Shown here piece by piece: positions 1 through 10,754 of a stretch of 64,000 nt of DNA. Every line of letters starts with the position of its first letter. Within the stretch, counting starts at the first letter, position 1. The position numbers were made by a program, and so were the translations under genes. Source of the DNA: Moringa oleifera (lineage: Eukaryota; Streptophyta; Magnoliopsida; Brassicales; Moringaceae); the NCBI GenBank assembly GCA_021397835.1, contig JAJFZO010000094.1:10516001-10580000 (forward strand), read 5' to 3'. The notes below the pieces were generated by a model, which worked only from the letters and a program-made list of their open reading frames with translations, was not told the DNA's origin and did no database searches.

Positions 1-2673
1 GAGTGCTGGTCATTATTATGTCTTCTTGCTCATCACCCGGCATTGGTTGCCCTGCATGATGAACATTCTGCAGAAGTACAGAGAGAATGAATGACTTGGG
101 CGGTTATCTGGAAATGGTGAAGCATTCACCATTCCCAAAGTTCTCTAAAATGGATCATTTTGAGATTTCAGATAGAGGTTAAAACTAGTATGAGATAGTA
201 CTTGGCCCATCAAGGTTGGATTTATGTGGAATTTCAATATGATAGATTGTTGTGTTAGTTAAACATGCCATGTGGGTATGTACATGGCCTACGCGCATGC
301 ATAACTAACCATACCATGTCTCCCAAGCTCACTCAGGTGCAACGAGGAAAAGAGCAAGAAACAATTTCAGTTTCAAGTCTTTGTCCTTGATAATGCTAAC
401 AAGTTGACCAGAAAGGAAATCTTAGACAGAAAAAAATGAAAAATATGTTGTTTTTAAAACCTTAATCTCCTGAACTATTTTTCCTGGTGCATTTTCCATC
501 CTAATCTGCAGTCAAAACAAAGCTCTAAAGAAAAGGGGGTAAGTGTTATAGCAACTTTCAACTTTTCCACATGATGATAGTCTTGAATCTTTTGTTTGGG
601 GGGACGGGGGGGAGGGGGAGGACGGGGAGGGAAACATGCATTCTACTAAAAATCTTGTTGGGTTCTTTCTTTTCTTTTTCCATATTAGTCTCCAAGAGTA
701 GAGATAGTCAGAAAAAAAAACCCCACAAAATTATAATAGGAGGAAAGAGTCGGGGATGTAAAGCCAAGAGGAAAACTAATGCTCATAAAGACATTACACT
801 TCAATATACACTTGCCAAAGATTCATTTTGCCATAATACTAAAAGACGCCAAGAGGTGCAGCCCAAATGAACAAGAAAAATAGGAGGAAAGCACAAAAAG
901 AAAGAAAAGAAAACTCATAAACCTATCACCTAATTCTAAGAAAGATAGATTAATAAGATGGTGCTTCTCTCTTGAATCAATTAACATCAAGGAGAATTAT
1001 TCAGATTTCTTTTTATTTCTCTCTCTCCCTTTTTTTTTCTTTTTTTTTTTTTGGAGGAATGTAAGAGAAACATACCCAAATTGCTTCTCTAAATTGGCGC
1101 ATAAAGGGATGACTATGCGGAACTGAAGAAGAGGCCTTAAGCTTCACGACTTCTTCCTCAAGCAACTTCTTAAAATCAGTTGACTGCACTAAAAGATTAG
1201 ATTAAAGAGTTACAGATAAATTGGAAGATATATACACTAAAGGAAAACTTTTGCATATTAAAGCAACAATTAAAGCACCTCATTCTTGGGCTGGTATGTG
1301 TTCCCAACAGAATGAATCGCTGATGAATAATGTGCACAATCCTCGCAGGTGTCCAACAACTCAGCCACAGCAGTTTCAAGATCCTTCACCTGCAACCACA
1401 AAGCAAACACTCAATAAATCAACTGACTAACTCAGAAGATAACATCAATCCAATTAGAAAAACTGAGTACAACTCTCTTATATCATGTCAGACTTATATG
1501 AAGGAAAATCTATATTTTCAGATCACCAATCAATAGAAAACGTAGTACAATTTGGGATGCCAACCACTTTTACCTTCCTAACATTTTCTCGTAACCCAAA
1601 AAAAAAGTATTATTTATATTTTGAAACTAAAACCGAATGGAGATAACAAAATTCAGTTCTTTCAGGTGCCCACATCTCCTAAGCAACAAACAGATGAGAG
1701 CCCTCATACAAAAGTACACAATCACAAATTAATAATATAAAATTACAAGTACCATCTCTGACTGATTATCTCTCTCCAAATCCACTGCAATCTCTTTCAT
1801 CACAAGCAAAGCCTTCCGTATTTCCTGACATAAAGAAAGGAAATTCAATGAAAACAAACATAAGAGAGAAAACATTCACTCTAAACAAGCATCAAATGGT
1901 TGGCATTGCAACGGTACTTAACTTGCTATTAACAAGCAAGATGGAACACTAGCTAACTTCTCAAAAGCCAAGGGAGACACTTCCAATGTGCTAATAAAAC
2001 AACACCTTTTTTATTAAAATAAAAAAGTTGTTTGAAAAGGAAAATTGGCATTTCTTAACTTTCAAAAGCAAGAAAAGTTTCCCAATACATCTAAACAGTT
2101 CACAATTACACCTTGTCAGTATAAAATTCTAAAATACTCAACTTCTCTTCTGAAAGTAGAAAATTGCACTAATTTGATACCCTTTAAGAAAAATACTTGT
2201 CCTCTGGTAAGTCAATAACACCTCAGTTTAAACAGGACATATTGTCTACCCAGCATAACTGTATTTCTCAAAAGCAATCTCAACAACTTTCCCAATCAAC
2301 AGTTTCCGAGTCTTAGGGCTTGAAAATGAACACACTAGCGTAATTCAACATTCATGATTCGCCAATTACACCCTTAAAAAAGGAATCATTAGGTTAATAA
2401 TCCTAACGGGTACTTTGCTTTGCACACGAAATTTTCGCAATCGCATTAACCAGGTTGGTTTGAGATACTCTCGCAGTAATCTTCTTGTTTTCTCGAACAA
2501 CTAAAGCGTTTCCAAAATGACAAGAAAACAAAAAAAAAAAAAGAGAAGCAATGGAGTGATTTGGGTATACTTACGGCCATGAGAGATTGGTTATCGGAGA
2601 AAAGGGTGGATGCTGCGGTTCGGATTCGATCGGTGACCCCATCAAGCCGATAAGCTGACGACGTCGAAGCCAT
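1..2673 (-). CDS. NSE2 (MMS21/HPY2): E3 SUMO-protein ligase NSE2/MMS21 (HPY2), 5' part, runs off the left edge
   Basis: Exons on the minus strand: 2673-2575, 1824-1753, 1389-1279, 1183-1076 and 67 to beyond 1. All junctions are GT-AG and phase 0, giving 152 visible residues. The protein starts MASTSSAYRLDGVTDRIRTA and contains VKDLETAVAELLD, STDFKKLLEEEVVKLKA and FMRQFREAIW, then NVHHAGQPMPGDEQEDIIMT. From memory these match Arabidopsis HPY2/MMS21 (At3g15150) almost block by block. The family is the SUMO ligase of the SMC5/6 complex: the N-terminal helical part seen here docks on SMC5, and the C-terminal SP-RING transfers SUMO. The SP-RING (about 100 residues) lies outside the window, so catalytic residues cannot be judged. 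In plants it maintains meristem cell cycling and DNA repair in the nucleus. Intron 4 (68-1075) is the longest and holds a G-rich tract. Confidence 0.93.
598..631 (+). repeat. G-rich tract in NSE2 intron 4, quadruplex-capable
   Basis: Runs of G at 598-603, 606-612, 614-618, 624-627 and 629-631 with 1-2 nt loops between most of them. This satisfies the usual G-quadruplex pattern on the plus strand, which is the template strand of the NSE2 gene. The rest of intron 4 (68-1075) is ordinary AT-rich intron with a pyrimidine-rich stretch near 1016-1052. Confidence 0.6.
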
Positions 2674-3329
2674 CTTCTGGGTGGACCAGACGGTCGGGCT
2701 CCAATTTCCGAATGGGTCTGCCGCCTTTTGGTTTTTGGAGGGAGAGGATGATCTCCAAAACGCACAGCTTTGAAGGTCCTTTTTTCACTTGTTTTTTCGC
2801 CCTACCGAGACTTCAAATTCTCCAGAACGCACCGTTTAATTCCCTATGTAACCAATAAAATTGGCCCATTTTAATTTAAAGTTTGCAAGCTTATATTAAT
2901 TAATCTATTTTAAACTATTTTTTGCCTTGTAGTTTGTGGGCATTTATTGCATGAAATGCATATATAACTGAAATTAATTTACATATTAATGTATGTATGT
3001 TTTTGTAAATTGATATTTATTTTTACATAATTTAATCTCTAACAAAACCTATGTAAAGTACGGTTTCTTGCTACAAATTTAGTTAGAATAACTAAATTAA
3101 TTCTTCATATTAGATTTTATGATTAATTATCTTCCTTTTATCAAAAGTGCAAATCATATAATTGTCTTATGATGTTATCTATGTTAATAATCTTCAAAAA
3201 AAAAATAACTATATGATATTTTTATAATCCATCAGGTTAATGAAAGAAGAGAATTATGATCGACAGGAAAATATTAAATTGATAGCTGTTCTTGAATCTT
3301 AGAGCAAACAATTTGTACAGATAGCAGAA
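2674..3329. other. Intergenic spacer, NSE2 5' side
   Basis: This 656-bp spacer separates the NSE2 start codon from the stop of the HD-Zip gene. It must carry the NSE2 5' UTR and promoter (minus strand) and the HD-Zip 3' UTR. The first 170 bp are GC-richer, as expected of a 5' UTR. The rest is AT-rich with no gene or repeat that I recognise. Confidence 0.5.
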
Positions 3330-3806
3330 TCAAGACCATGTTGATGATGAACCAATCAAACAAGCATAAAGTTCATCATGAATCTGCAGAACTCCATGAT
3401 CACTGACATCTTCATATGAACTAGCAGAGTGGGTATGGCTTGAACCAGGAAGGCAACCTTGGTTCATGGCGAAAAGCATCTCCTGAGCTCTCCTCAACTC
3501 CTCTTGGAGCTGTTTAACATCTCTCTCCAGCCTCCGTTTGTCAGCCAACGCAGCCTCCAGCTTGAACTGGAGGGTATTGTAGTCGAGTTCCAGGCTCTGG
3601 GTCTTCCACCGAGCTCGCTTGTTTTGGTACCAAATGGCAACTTGTCTGGGAGGAACCCCTAGCTGGTTTGCCAGCTGAAGCTTCAGCTCTGGTTCTAGCT
3701 TCTTGTTGGTGGTGAAGCTTCTCTCCAGGAGCCTGACCTGGTCTTGTGTTAGCCTCTTCTTGTTAGGTGGCTGTTTCGGGTTCTGGCCGGTGCCCAGAAA
3801 ATCCAT
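3330..3806 (-). CDS. HB52-like: HD-Zip class I homeodomain-leucine zipper protein, ATHB-52-like
   Basis: Intronless, 158 aa. The homeodomain spans about residues 13-69, with [16 protein letters not shown] in helix 1 and the recognition helix [14 protein letters not shown] at 55-68. A leucine zipper follows directly, with heptad positions L72, L79, A86, L93, L100 and A107. The short length, single exon, the NKRAR variant and the C-terminal DELYAC segment match Arabidopsis ATHB-52 (At5g53980, 156 aa). HD-Zip I proteins bind the pseudopalindrome CAATNATTG as dimers in the nucleus. ATHB-52 is linked to auxin/ethylene root responses and photomorphogenesis; the same role here is an inference. Odd point: the nearly invariant WFQN of helix 3 reads WYQN (TGG TAC CAA AAC), so Phe is replaced by Tyr. 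The ATG at 3806 lies about 75 bp downstream of a TATA-like box. Confidence 0.93.
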   Translation of the reverse strand: MDFLGTGQNPKQPPNKKRLTQDQVRLLERSFTTNKKLEPELKLQLANQLGVPPRQVAIWYQNKRARWKTQSLELDYNTLQFKLEAALADKRRLERDVKQLQEELRRAQEMLFAMNQGCLPGSSHTHSASSYEDVSDHGVLQIHDELYACLIGSSSTWS

Positions 3807-4010
3807 CGGTTAATTTGTTCTCAATTATTCCAAGCTTTTTTGGATTACTGATGATGAGAATCGTTTTTCTGGGTTGGTCTTCTTTTATACAAAGAAGAGA
3901 GAGGACCCACTGAGAAAGGAAGAGAAAATATATAAACCTAGAGAGAGATTGAAGAGACTTGTTTGGGATTGATTTCATGCATGCATGAGGGTGGGCTTCA
4001 CGTGGGTTGG
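3807..4010 (-). promoter_or_regulatory. Promoter of the HD-Zip gene: TATA box, G-box and RY repeat
   Basis: On the minus strand GTATAAAAG (3881-3889) is a good TATA box about 75-80 bp above the ATG. Further upstream a CATGCATGCATG block (3977-3988, RY/Sph type) sits next to a CACGTG G-box at 3999-4004. RY plus G-box pairs are known in seed and ABA-responsive promoters. Function here is inferred from motifs only. Confidence 0.5.
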
Positions 4011-5068
4011 TCCTACTCTATCAAACCATATAATACCTTATCCCATAATTAGTGAGATTATGAGTGTTGAAGACTTTGCCTTCCCACATCGGAATTCAAT
4101 GACACCGTTGTGTTTTCATTAATAAACATACATACAGTATATGCAGTTCTTGACATTTTGAAAATCTGAAGCAAAAAAAAAAAGAGGTGTCTTATAAACA
4201 AATTAAATTTTATGTATGTTAAATTAAATCTAAAATTTGAACTTCAAATTTCAGAAGTTCTTAAGGAGATATCTTTGTTTAATACACAAACTCTAGATCT
4301 ATCGCGCTTGATTTTTTATTATTTAATAATTATATTTTAAATTATAAAAAATTATCATAAAAATAATTTTATAATAACAAATAAATATTTGTAATACGAC
4401 AAAAAAAATTAAAAAAAAATTGTTTCTTGAAATTGGAACGAGGGGTTGTGTAGAGTACCATATGGAAGTGATTAAGTGCATGCATGAACATAATCATTTT
4501 GGATACATTTATGCCACTATTAATTAATTTAAGTCTTTGAAACCTAGCTATGGCAAATAATTGATTTGTGTCCTTAAAGCTATAAGACCTAACTCTCTTG
4601 CATACTTGAAGGCTATCATGTGGGTTACATCAAGGGCAATTTTGTGTCGTTTGAAGGGTCACACCCTTCCCCACAATGACATTTACGTATGATTTGGTGG
4701 TTGAAACTCTTCTGTTCATGCACCTCAACTAATTACATTAGGGTTTTAATAAATTTATATATTTATATATATATGATGTTACATATTATTATTTATTCAA
4801 AGTCTTTCATGCCTTGTTCTCATCTAAGTGCATGAACATTAATGCATCTAGTCAACACGGCAAAGAGCTCAACTTGACACGATTTGATAAGACAAATTTG
4901 TAGAGACTTATAAAGATTAATTAACAGAAAATTAATTTTAGTCAAATGAATAAAATAATGATCGGGATACATTTATTTTTTTTACATTATTGTTGTTCAT
5001 CTTATGTTATCTGAGCTGATCTTTAAATTTTATTTTAGAAATCAGATAATAAACTTTGATTTCTTATA
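4011..5068. other. AT-rich intergenic DNA, nothing recognised
   Basis: No open reading frame of note, no tRNA-like sequence and no clear repeat. It lies between the HD-Zip promoter and the left target-site duplication of the Mutator-like element. Confidence 0.4.
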
Positions 5069-5677
5069 TTTTATAAAGGGGTATTTGTGTTTGTAGTCGT
5101 CCGTATAAGGGTATTTATGTAAATAACTAACATTAGTAATGTATATATTTTTAGCACTTTTTAGACGCTTTAAGACAAAATTACCCTTTGGCAACATGTG
5201 CAATTATTTATTTGTCCAAATATAGAATCCCAAAAGTCAAACATCTGAAACGTCTCTCTTTCCCTCTCTTCTATCTGTGACAGTAAACTTCATCACTTAG
5301 CTTCGTTTTTCTGCATTCGGTGTTTGTTCATTTCTTCGCTTTCATTGTAAACCGATCTTTGAAGATTATCCACAAGCTACTGAAGAACTCCGAAATCAAT
5401 AGCCGTATGGTTTTAACTTCATCACTTAGCTTAAATTCTTCATTCCTTTCTGTTGAATAACCACGAGTGAAAATTCTCCCCTCATGTCGCTGTGCATTTT
5501 TTAATTTTTCTTTTGATACATTAAAATAAAAAAACTGATTTGGATATATTACCTATTTTCAATCTTCGGTGACTGTGTGCACCAATTTCTTGCTTTAGGT
5601 GCATCTATGTGCATCTGTTCGCTATATTCGTATCATGTTAGGTCAAAACGCAACTAATTTTAAAAATTTGTACTTAG

Positions 5678-5795
5678 TTTTATAAATCGTATCAAGTAAT
5701 CATTCCCAATTCCTCAAAATCGTATCAAATTTTATAAATCGTACCAAGTAATCGTACCCAATTCTTCAAAATCGTACCAAATTTTATAAATCGTG
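5678..5795 (+). repeat. Left subterminal tandem repeat of the MULE, about 52-bp unit
   Basis: Two full copies and a third start of a unit beginning TTTTATAAATCGTA.CAAG and containing CCAATTC.TCAAAATCGTA. The core ATTTTATAAATCGTACC reappears in inverse orientation in the right array at 6479-6710. Confidence 0.75.
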
Positions 5796-6089
5796 GATGG
5801 TGGGGATCTTCATTCTCACGGGTCGGGTGTGGAAAAGATCTCAGTGGGCTGGGGTTAAGTGCGCGTTTTGACAGGCGCCCGTTAACTACGAGCACAGCCG
5901 CTCTTTAATCTGTATCTTAGTGCTTGGACCCCGTGCAAAACTAGGCAGATAAGTGACAGAAAGCCAGTTCATATGAGCAATTTGGAGTTTGGACTATGAT
6001 TCCAAATTTGCTTTGCTTTTTTTACTTTCTGCTCAGACCAAATTCGTTCCATCCAAGTCCCCCTAAAAAATTGAAAGTTGTTGTTTTGT

Positions 6090-6450
6090 TGATTTTTTAT
6101 TTATTTAAATATTTTTTTAAAAAATATCCATTCATATAATTAATTATTTATTTTTAAGATATTTATTTTATATTTTAAATTAAAAAAATAACATCAATTA
6201 TTAATTTGATTTAAATTAATTTTTATTAAAAAATTAAAAATTAAAGATATTCAAATTAAAAATTTTATATGATCAAATTTTATTTAAATTTTTTTATAAA
6301 TAAAAAAATATTCAAGCTACTATTATAAAAAATTTTAAAATTTTTTAAGTACTAAAAATATATTTTTTAAATTTACAATCAAAAATTTTAAAAATTTACA
6401 AAAAGTAGATATTGTATCTAAAATTATTCAAATTTGAGAAATATACTGAA
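6090..6450. repeat. AT-rich foldback-family segment nested in the MULE
   Basis: This stretch has the family marks seen in the other AT-rich blocks: ATATTCAAGCTACTATTATAAAA (written here in parts: ATATTCAAGCTAC, then TATTATAAAA) and AAAGATATTCAAATTAAA. Only one arm is clear, so it is probably a partial copy. It interrupts the GC-richer core of the element. Confidence 0.45.
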
Positions 6451-6478
6451 AATATAATAAATAATTCATAATGATACG

Positions 6479-6710
6479 AATTTCATAATGATGTCACGAT
6501 TGACCAAATAAGGTACGATTATAAAATATAAGGTACGAATTTCATAATGATGTCACGATTGGTCAAATAAAGCACGATTATAAAATATAAGGTACGAATT
6601 TCATAATGATGTTACGATAGACCAAATAAGGCACGATTTTAGAAGATAAGGTGAGAATTTCATAATGATGTTACGGTAAACCAAATAAGGCAAGATTTTC
6701 AAACATATGT
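6479..6710 (+). repeat. Right subterminal tandem repeat of the MULE, 59-bp unit, four copies
   Basis: Copies start at 6479, 6538, 6597 and 6656, each beginning AATTTCATAATGATG and containing a CACGATT/TACGATA..CAAATAA.GCACGATT core. The first two are nearly identical and the last two have diverged. Subterminal arrays of this kind often hold transposase-binding sites. Confidence 0.85.
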
Positions 6711-7205
6711 ATTCACATATGTAACGGAGGGTACCAAATTAAGCTACATTGTTGTTCATAGGTATACCTGTCACCTTTTTCACTCATTCGAGCATGTTCT
6801 GATTTTGAAGACAAATATGTAGTGAAAAACCCGAGCTTGAGAAATATGCTGTGAAAAACACGAGCTTCCTTCTCTATTCAAGACAATTAGGCAAAAATAT
6901 CAATGACTACCTTCGATTTCTTCTTTGAATTTTGGATACAAAATCCGAAAGGATAAAACTAAAATAGAGAGCGAATAAAGATATAGCTCGAAGAGAGAGA
7001 AACCTCAAAAAGAGAGTATTCAGACAAATCTCTTCAAATTTTGAGTTATTTATTTTAATTTTGAGGGTATCATTGTCTTTTGTGAGGGTATTTTTGTCCC
7101 TCTGATACATGTAAGTGCTAAAAAAAACCAACTTACTAAAAAAAGTTTTTTTTTGTAAAAAATAAATGGCGGGATGCCAATTTTGACAATTTCCTCTTTT
7201 ATAAA

Positions 7206-9118
7206 TATAACTTGTTTTAAAATTATTAAATAATAAAATTAATATATAAATTTTTAATACCTTCATGTTATGTTTTACATATATATTGTCTATATTAAGC
7301 ATCATATATGTGTGGGAATTATGTTGAGAATTTGATGAATATCAACTTTAATCATAATATTAATATACGAGTTAACTCTTAAATCAATAATCAAAAATGG
7401 TATTAACTTTTTATATTTTAAAATTATAAAAGATTTTATTATATATATATATATATCATTTCAAAATAAATAGTATTTATAATTTAACATGATCATCAAG
7501 CAAAATCAATCTTGATATATATATATATATATATATTGAAGGTTCAAGATGAAAAATAAGCATAAAATTTTTTATTCATAATCATAATAATATGCAAAAA
7601 AATAAATTAAATTTAGAGATCTTTAATTAAATTTAAAAATATTAAAATTATGGGTTATCATTCAATTTAATTAATCTGTCTCAGTTCGTCAAAATAATTA
7701 ATACGATTTTCTTATCTATAATATAAAAATGAAAACATTTGATACTTTAATGTAAAACTAAATTAAAAATTAAACGGTGAGTAATGTATCTTGCTAAGGA
7801 ACAAAAAAAACATAACATGTGCATTAGGGTTGAAAGATGCATTCCAATAAGGAGTAATCTTCCAAAACCCCTTAGTCTATAGCTAAGAAAGCTAAAAAGG
7901 TTTCAAATCTTTCATTAACAGTGTGATAACAGTTGTGTGAGTGCCTTATTGCTATTATTTTCAGCAAGGAGCAGAGAGGAGACAAACTCTCCTATCAAGT
8001 GTCAACCCATTAATGATTCTGAGTTCTGAGTGGTCAAGCCATGCACCCCATTTCAAAGACCAAGTTAGCAAGTCATATATGAACCCTAGCCAGACAAATA
8101 AGGTGCATTGAATTTAATTGCAAGTACTATACAAATGTACCAAACCCTAAAGAAAAATGGCTTTTAATTTCTTTTTACATCTTTTATTGATTTGATTTTG
8201 TTTAGTAAAAAACATATATTTTTATAATTTATTATATCAAATAAATATGTTTTTAATAACTTATTTTATTAAATTAATATATTTTAATTTAATTCAATTT
8301 AAAACAGAGAATTTTTGATATGAATCTTGCAATTAAATATTCATTAATGAAGCTATTAATTTGTTAAATTTCATGATTCTCTCAAAATAAGCTGAATTCA
8401 ATAGTCAAAGGTTACATAGCTGAAATTAAGTTTTGATCCTGAGGCATGAATATTAATTATCTTTAAGAGGAATTAAGATTATTTGTTGACCTGAACTGAT
8501 GTTTTTGATAATTTAATATGTTAATGTGAAAAATTAAAAAAAAAATCAAAATTTTAACCATTAATTTTATTAAATTACTAGATGTCATCATCTTATCAAA
8601 AGATAAACACATCTCAGTTTAGTAAAAAATCCAAATTTCTTTTTAATAGGAGCTGCTGTGAATTAAAGCTAGGATTAAATAGTAATGAAAAGTAAATGAT
8701 GTCACTTAGATGGATTAATGTCGGTATGGTAGCTAGGTGACATAATCCTAACTATTTTCCTAATCATAGTTTTGATTGAAAAAGAATTCCGACTAAGATT
8801 AAATAGGTGGGACTTGCTTGTTTCCCACTTTACCGTCTAGTCCAAATTAATCCAATCTTGTACAGAACCGCAAAAAAACACATAAATGTATACATAGGAA
8901 AACTAATAACTTCAATTATTTTCGCTAAGTTAACGAACAACAATAATCTTGGTTTACACTTCTTCTAATTAAATGTATAATCACATCTTAATTAATTACA
9001 ATAAGAAATATGTATGTTAAGATCTAACTATGCAAATTAACATTAGTCTTAATTAATTATCATGAACGTAAAGATGCTTTTACAAGAACTAATATGGAAG
9101 AGTAACTAATGAGTTAGA
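7206..9118. other. AT-rich intergenic DNA
   Basis: No gene found on either strand. Short (TA)n tracts occur at about 7440-7456 and 7516-7536. The segment at 7780-8130 is less AT-biased but holds no ORF or hairpin that I can support. It includes the 3' flank of the taximin-like gene. Confidence 0.4.
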
Positions 9119-9672
9119 TCAACAAGGAATTAGGTCGATGAACCGTTGAATTATTTTTACGGGAAGCTTCACGACGGTCACGGCTACATTTGCAATATCG
9201 GCACAGTATATGCAGCAAGGGCATAAGCAACTCAACAAAGAGCTGCACCACATCAATTGGCATTTAAAGGTTAATAATGATCATGTCATAATTAATCACT
9301 ATTACAATCTAATTTAATAGACGAAAACGGTAGATTATATGTGATAATTAAGGATTACAACATATTCATCGTGGAAGATATATCAATTTGATTGGCATAA
9401 TTAAGAATTAAGGAGATATGGCAAGTTGCGATGAAAGATGAAATGGTTCAGGGTTTTATAAGAAATTCCTACATAATAAGACGTAAATCATGCATGGGAG
9501 TGTTAATTTTTGCATAGAAATTAAATTTCAGGAAATTATTAAAGAGATGTTACGATGGAAGAGAAAAAACTCACCAGAAGAACCAAATAACAGCACCAAT
9601 GAAAGATAAGAGCAAAGCAACGAGAGCAAAGGGAAGCCCTACCAAGAACCCTAATGGCCTGCAATGTCCCAT
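9119..9672 (-). CDS. TAX-like: Taximin-like small cysteine-rich signalling peptide
   Basis: Two exons, 9672-9575 and 9242-9119, joined by a GT-AG intron of 332 bp, encode 73 aa. The N-terminus [20 protein letters not shown] is the taximin hallmark, and a hydrophobic stretch runs to about residue 34. A cysteine cluster follows (C33, C38, C40, C42, C43, C46; core [10 protein letters not shown]), then an amphipathic tail [20 protein letters not shown] ending in the family's terminal Pro-Cys. Length equals that of known taximins (about 73-75 aa, from memory). Taximins were described in Taxus as regulators of taxane biosynthesis and in Arabidopsis (TAX1/TAX2) in lateral organ separation. Residue 33 is created by the splice (TG|C). 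The gene is too short and too split for simple ORF calling: the longest ORF over exon 1 is in another frame. Confidence 0.88.
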
Positions 9673-9786
9673 GGTGATTTCTTTGCTGATTTTGCCTTTT
9701 TCTCCGCGGACTTCTTGATGTGGACCACGAGGTCTTTTTGCTAATAATAGAAGGAGAAGGAGAGGGAGAGGAGGCTACCGTGTCAT

Positions 9787-9976
9787 CTAATTTAGCTAAT
9801 CTTGTTTTGCATGGATCATGCAAATCAAACCTGTAACAGTCACATGAATTGTTTGATTAAATTTGCCTATAGAAAGTCACGTGGTTTCCTAATTTAACCC
9901 ATCTTGCTTTGCATATGGATCATGCAAATCAACCCGTAACAAAAACATGAATTGTTTTATTTTGCTGGTAGAGAAA
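9787..9976 (-). repeat. Tandem duplication of about 100 bp upstream of the taximin-like gene
   Basis: Copy 1 at about 9787-9875 and copy 2 at about 9889-9976 share TAATTTA, ATCTTG.TTTGCAT, GGATCATGCAAATCAA, GTAACA, CATGAATTGTTT and a GTAGAGAAA/ATAGAAA end. Both keep the palindrome GCAT.GATCATGC. The duplication starts 115 bp above the ATG, so it lies in the promoter or 5' UTR and may double a regulatory element. Confidence 0.75.
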
Positions 9977-10754
9977 CAGTAATTTCCTTTTCAGTTATTC
10001 CATGTATAATAAAAGACAACTCTACCATTAACTTGGAATACATTTGCTTAATTAGGCTCATTATGTGATGAAATCTGAGATGAAAATTATGAACATTAGT
10101 TATAAACACTAATCAAGGTAGTAATCAGAGATGGGTCTTCCTACTGCCTATTGTTTTAATCAGTTAGAGTTGAAAATCTCACCATTGTGAAACAGTTAAG
10201 CCCATTGGGAAACCTGATTGTTCCTAGTAGCCCAACAGATTAACCTCTGAATCCTACACAAGAAGAATTATAAGACGTTGCCCTACACAAGAAGGATTAT
10301 AAGACGTTGCCCTACACAAGAAATTTGAGTGTCCCAAATTTCTTGGTAGGATTTCCTTGGCATTTTACATTGCTACAGCCTCCTCCTGTATGATCATCAT
10401 TAAAGAGAAGCCAGAATCAGTACAAACTGCCATACAAAATATTCTCAACTGGCTTCTCATATTATGACCGGATGAAGTTCAGCAGCGCCTAAAATGCAAA
10501 ATACAGGAAGCCAAAGATTAGGGACAGGAGTTAACCAAGAAATGATATAATTAACACTTCCTTTATATTTCCAACTTAGGAATAGAACTTGTTAGGTTTT
10601 AGTCACATCTATGAACCATCTGAGCTACATATGCAGTCCACAAAAGGAATATATAACCACAGTAATAGCACCATTCCCAGAAAATTAGAACAAAACCATC
10701 ACAGCTTTAAAACCCCTGTAGCTACAATTATCTCGGAATATATGCTGCTTGGAA
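9977..10754. other. Spacer between OB-fold gene 3' end and taximin-like promoter, with a 29-bp tandem repeat
   Basis: The unit CCTACACAAGAAG.ATTATAAGACGTTGC occurs twice from about 10253 to 10310, with a third partial start. The last 300 bp should be the 3' UTR of the OB-fold gene (minus strand). No further gene is visible. Confidence 0.55.

Larger units (their letters stand above)
5078..7196. mobile_element. Non-autonomous Mutator-like element (MULE), 2.1 kb
   Basis: A perfect 9-bp direct repeat, TTTTATAAA, flanks the element at 5069-5077 and 7197-7205; 9 bp is the target-site duplication length of the Mutator superfamily. The ends are diverged inverted repeats: the left begins GGGGTATTTGTGTTTG and the right, read on the minus strand, begins GAGGAAATTGTCAAAA. 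Matching blocks continue inward for about 150 bp, including TTAGTAA, TTTTTAGCACTT and GACAAAA.TACCC on both sides (5133-5202 on the left, 7085-7140 on the right). Inside lie two subterminal tandem arrays in opposite orientation, a GC-richer core at about 5795-5990 that I cannot identify, and an AT-rich foldback-like segment (6090-6450) that looks like a nested insertion. No transposase ORF is present, so movement would need a transposase from elsewhere. Confidence 0.72.

Noticed and set aside
571..870. 99-codon ORF on the plus strand
   Set aside because: It lies inside NSE2 intron 4, antisense, over a G-rich low-complexity tract; no recognisable domain.
3763..3978. ORF starting upstream of the HD-Zip start codon
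   Set aside because: It overlaps the TATA-like box and is in a different frame; probably not transcribed from its ATG.
5148..7100. Reading the transposon as a CACTA element because both ends carry TAGCACTT
   Set aside because: The similarity continues outward from these bases and ends at a perfect 9-bp duplication, which fits Mutator and not the 3-bp duplication of CACTA.
9539..9823. 94-codon ORF on the minus strand over the taximin-like exon 1
   Set aside because: It is in another frame. The taximin frame with a GT-AG junction at 9575/9242 explains the region much better.
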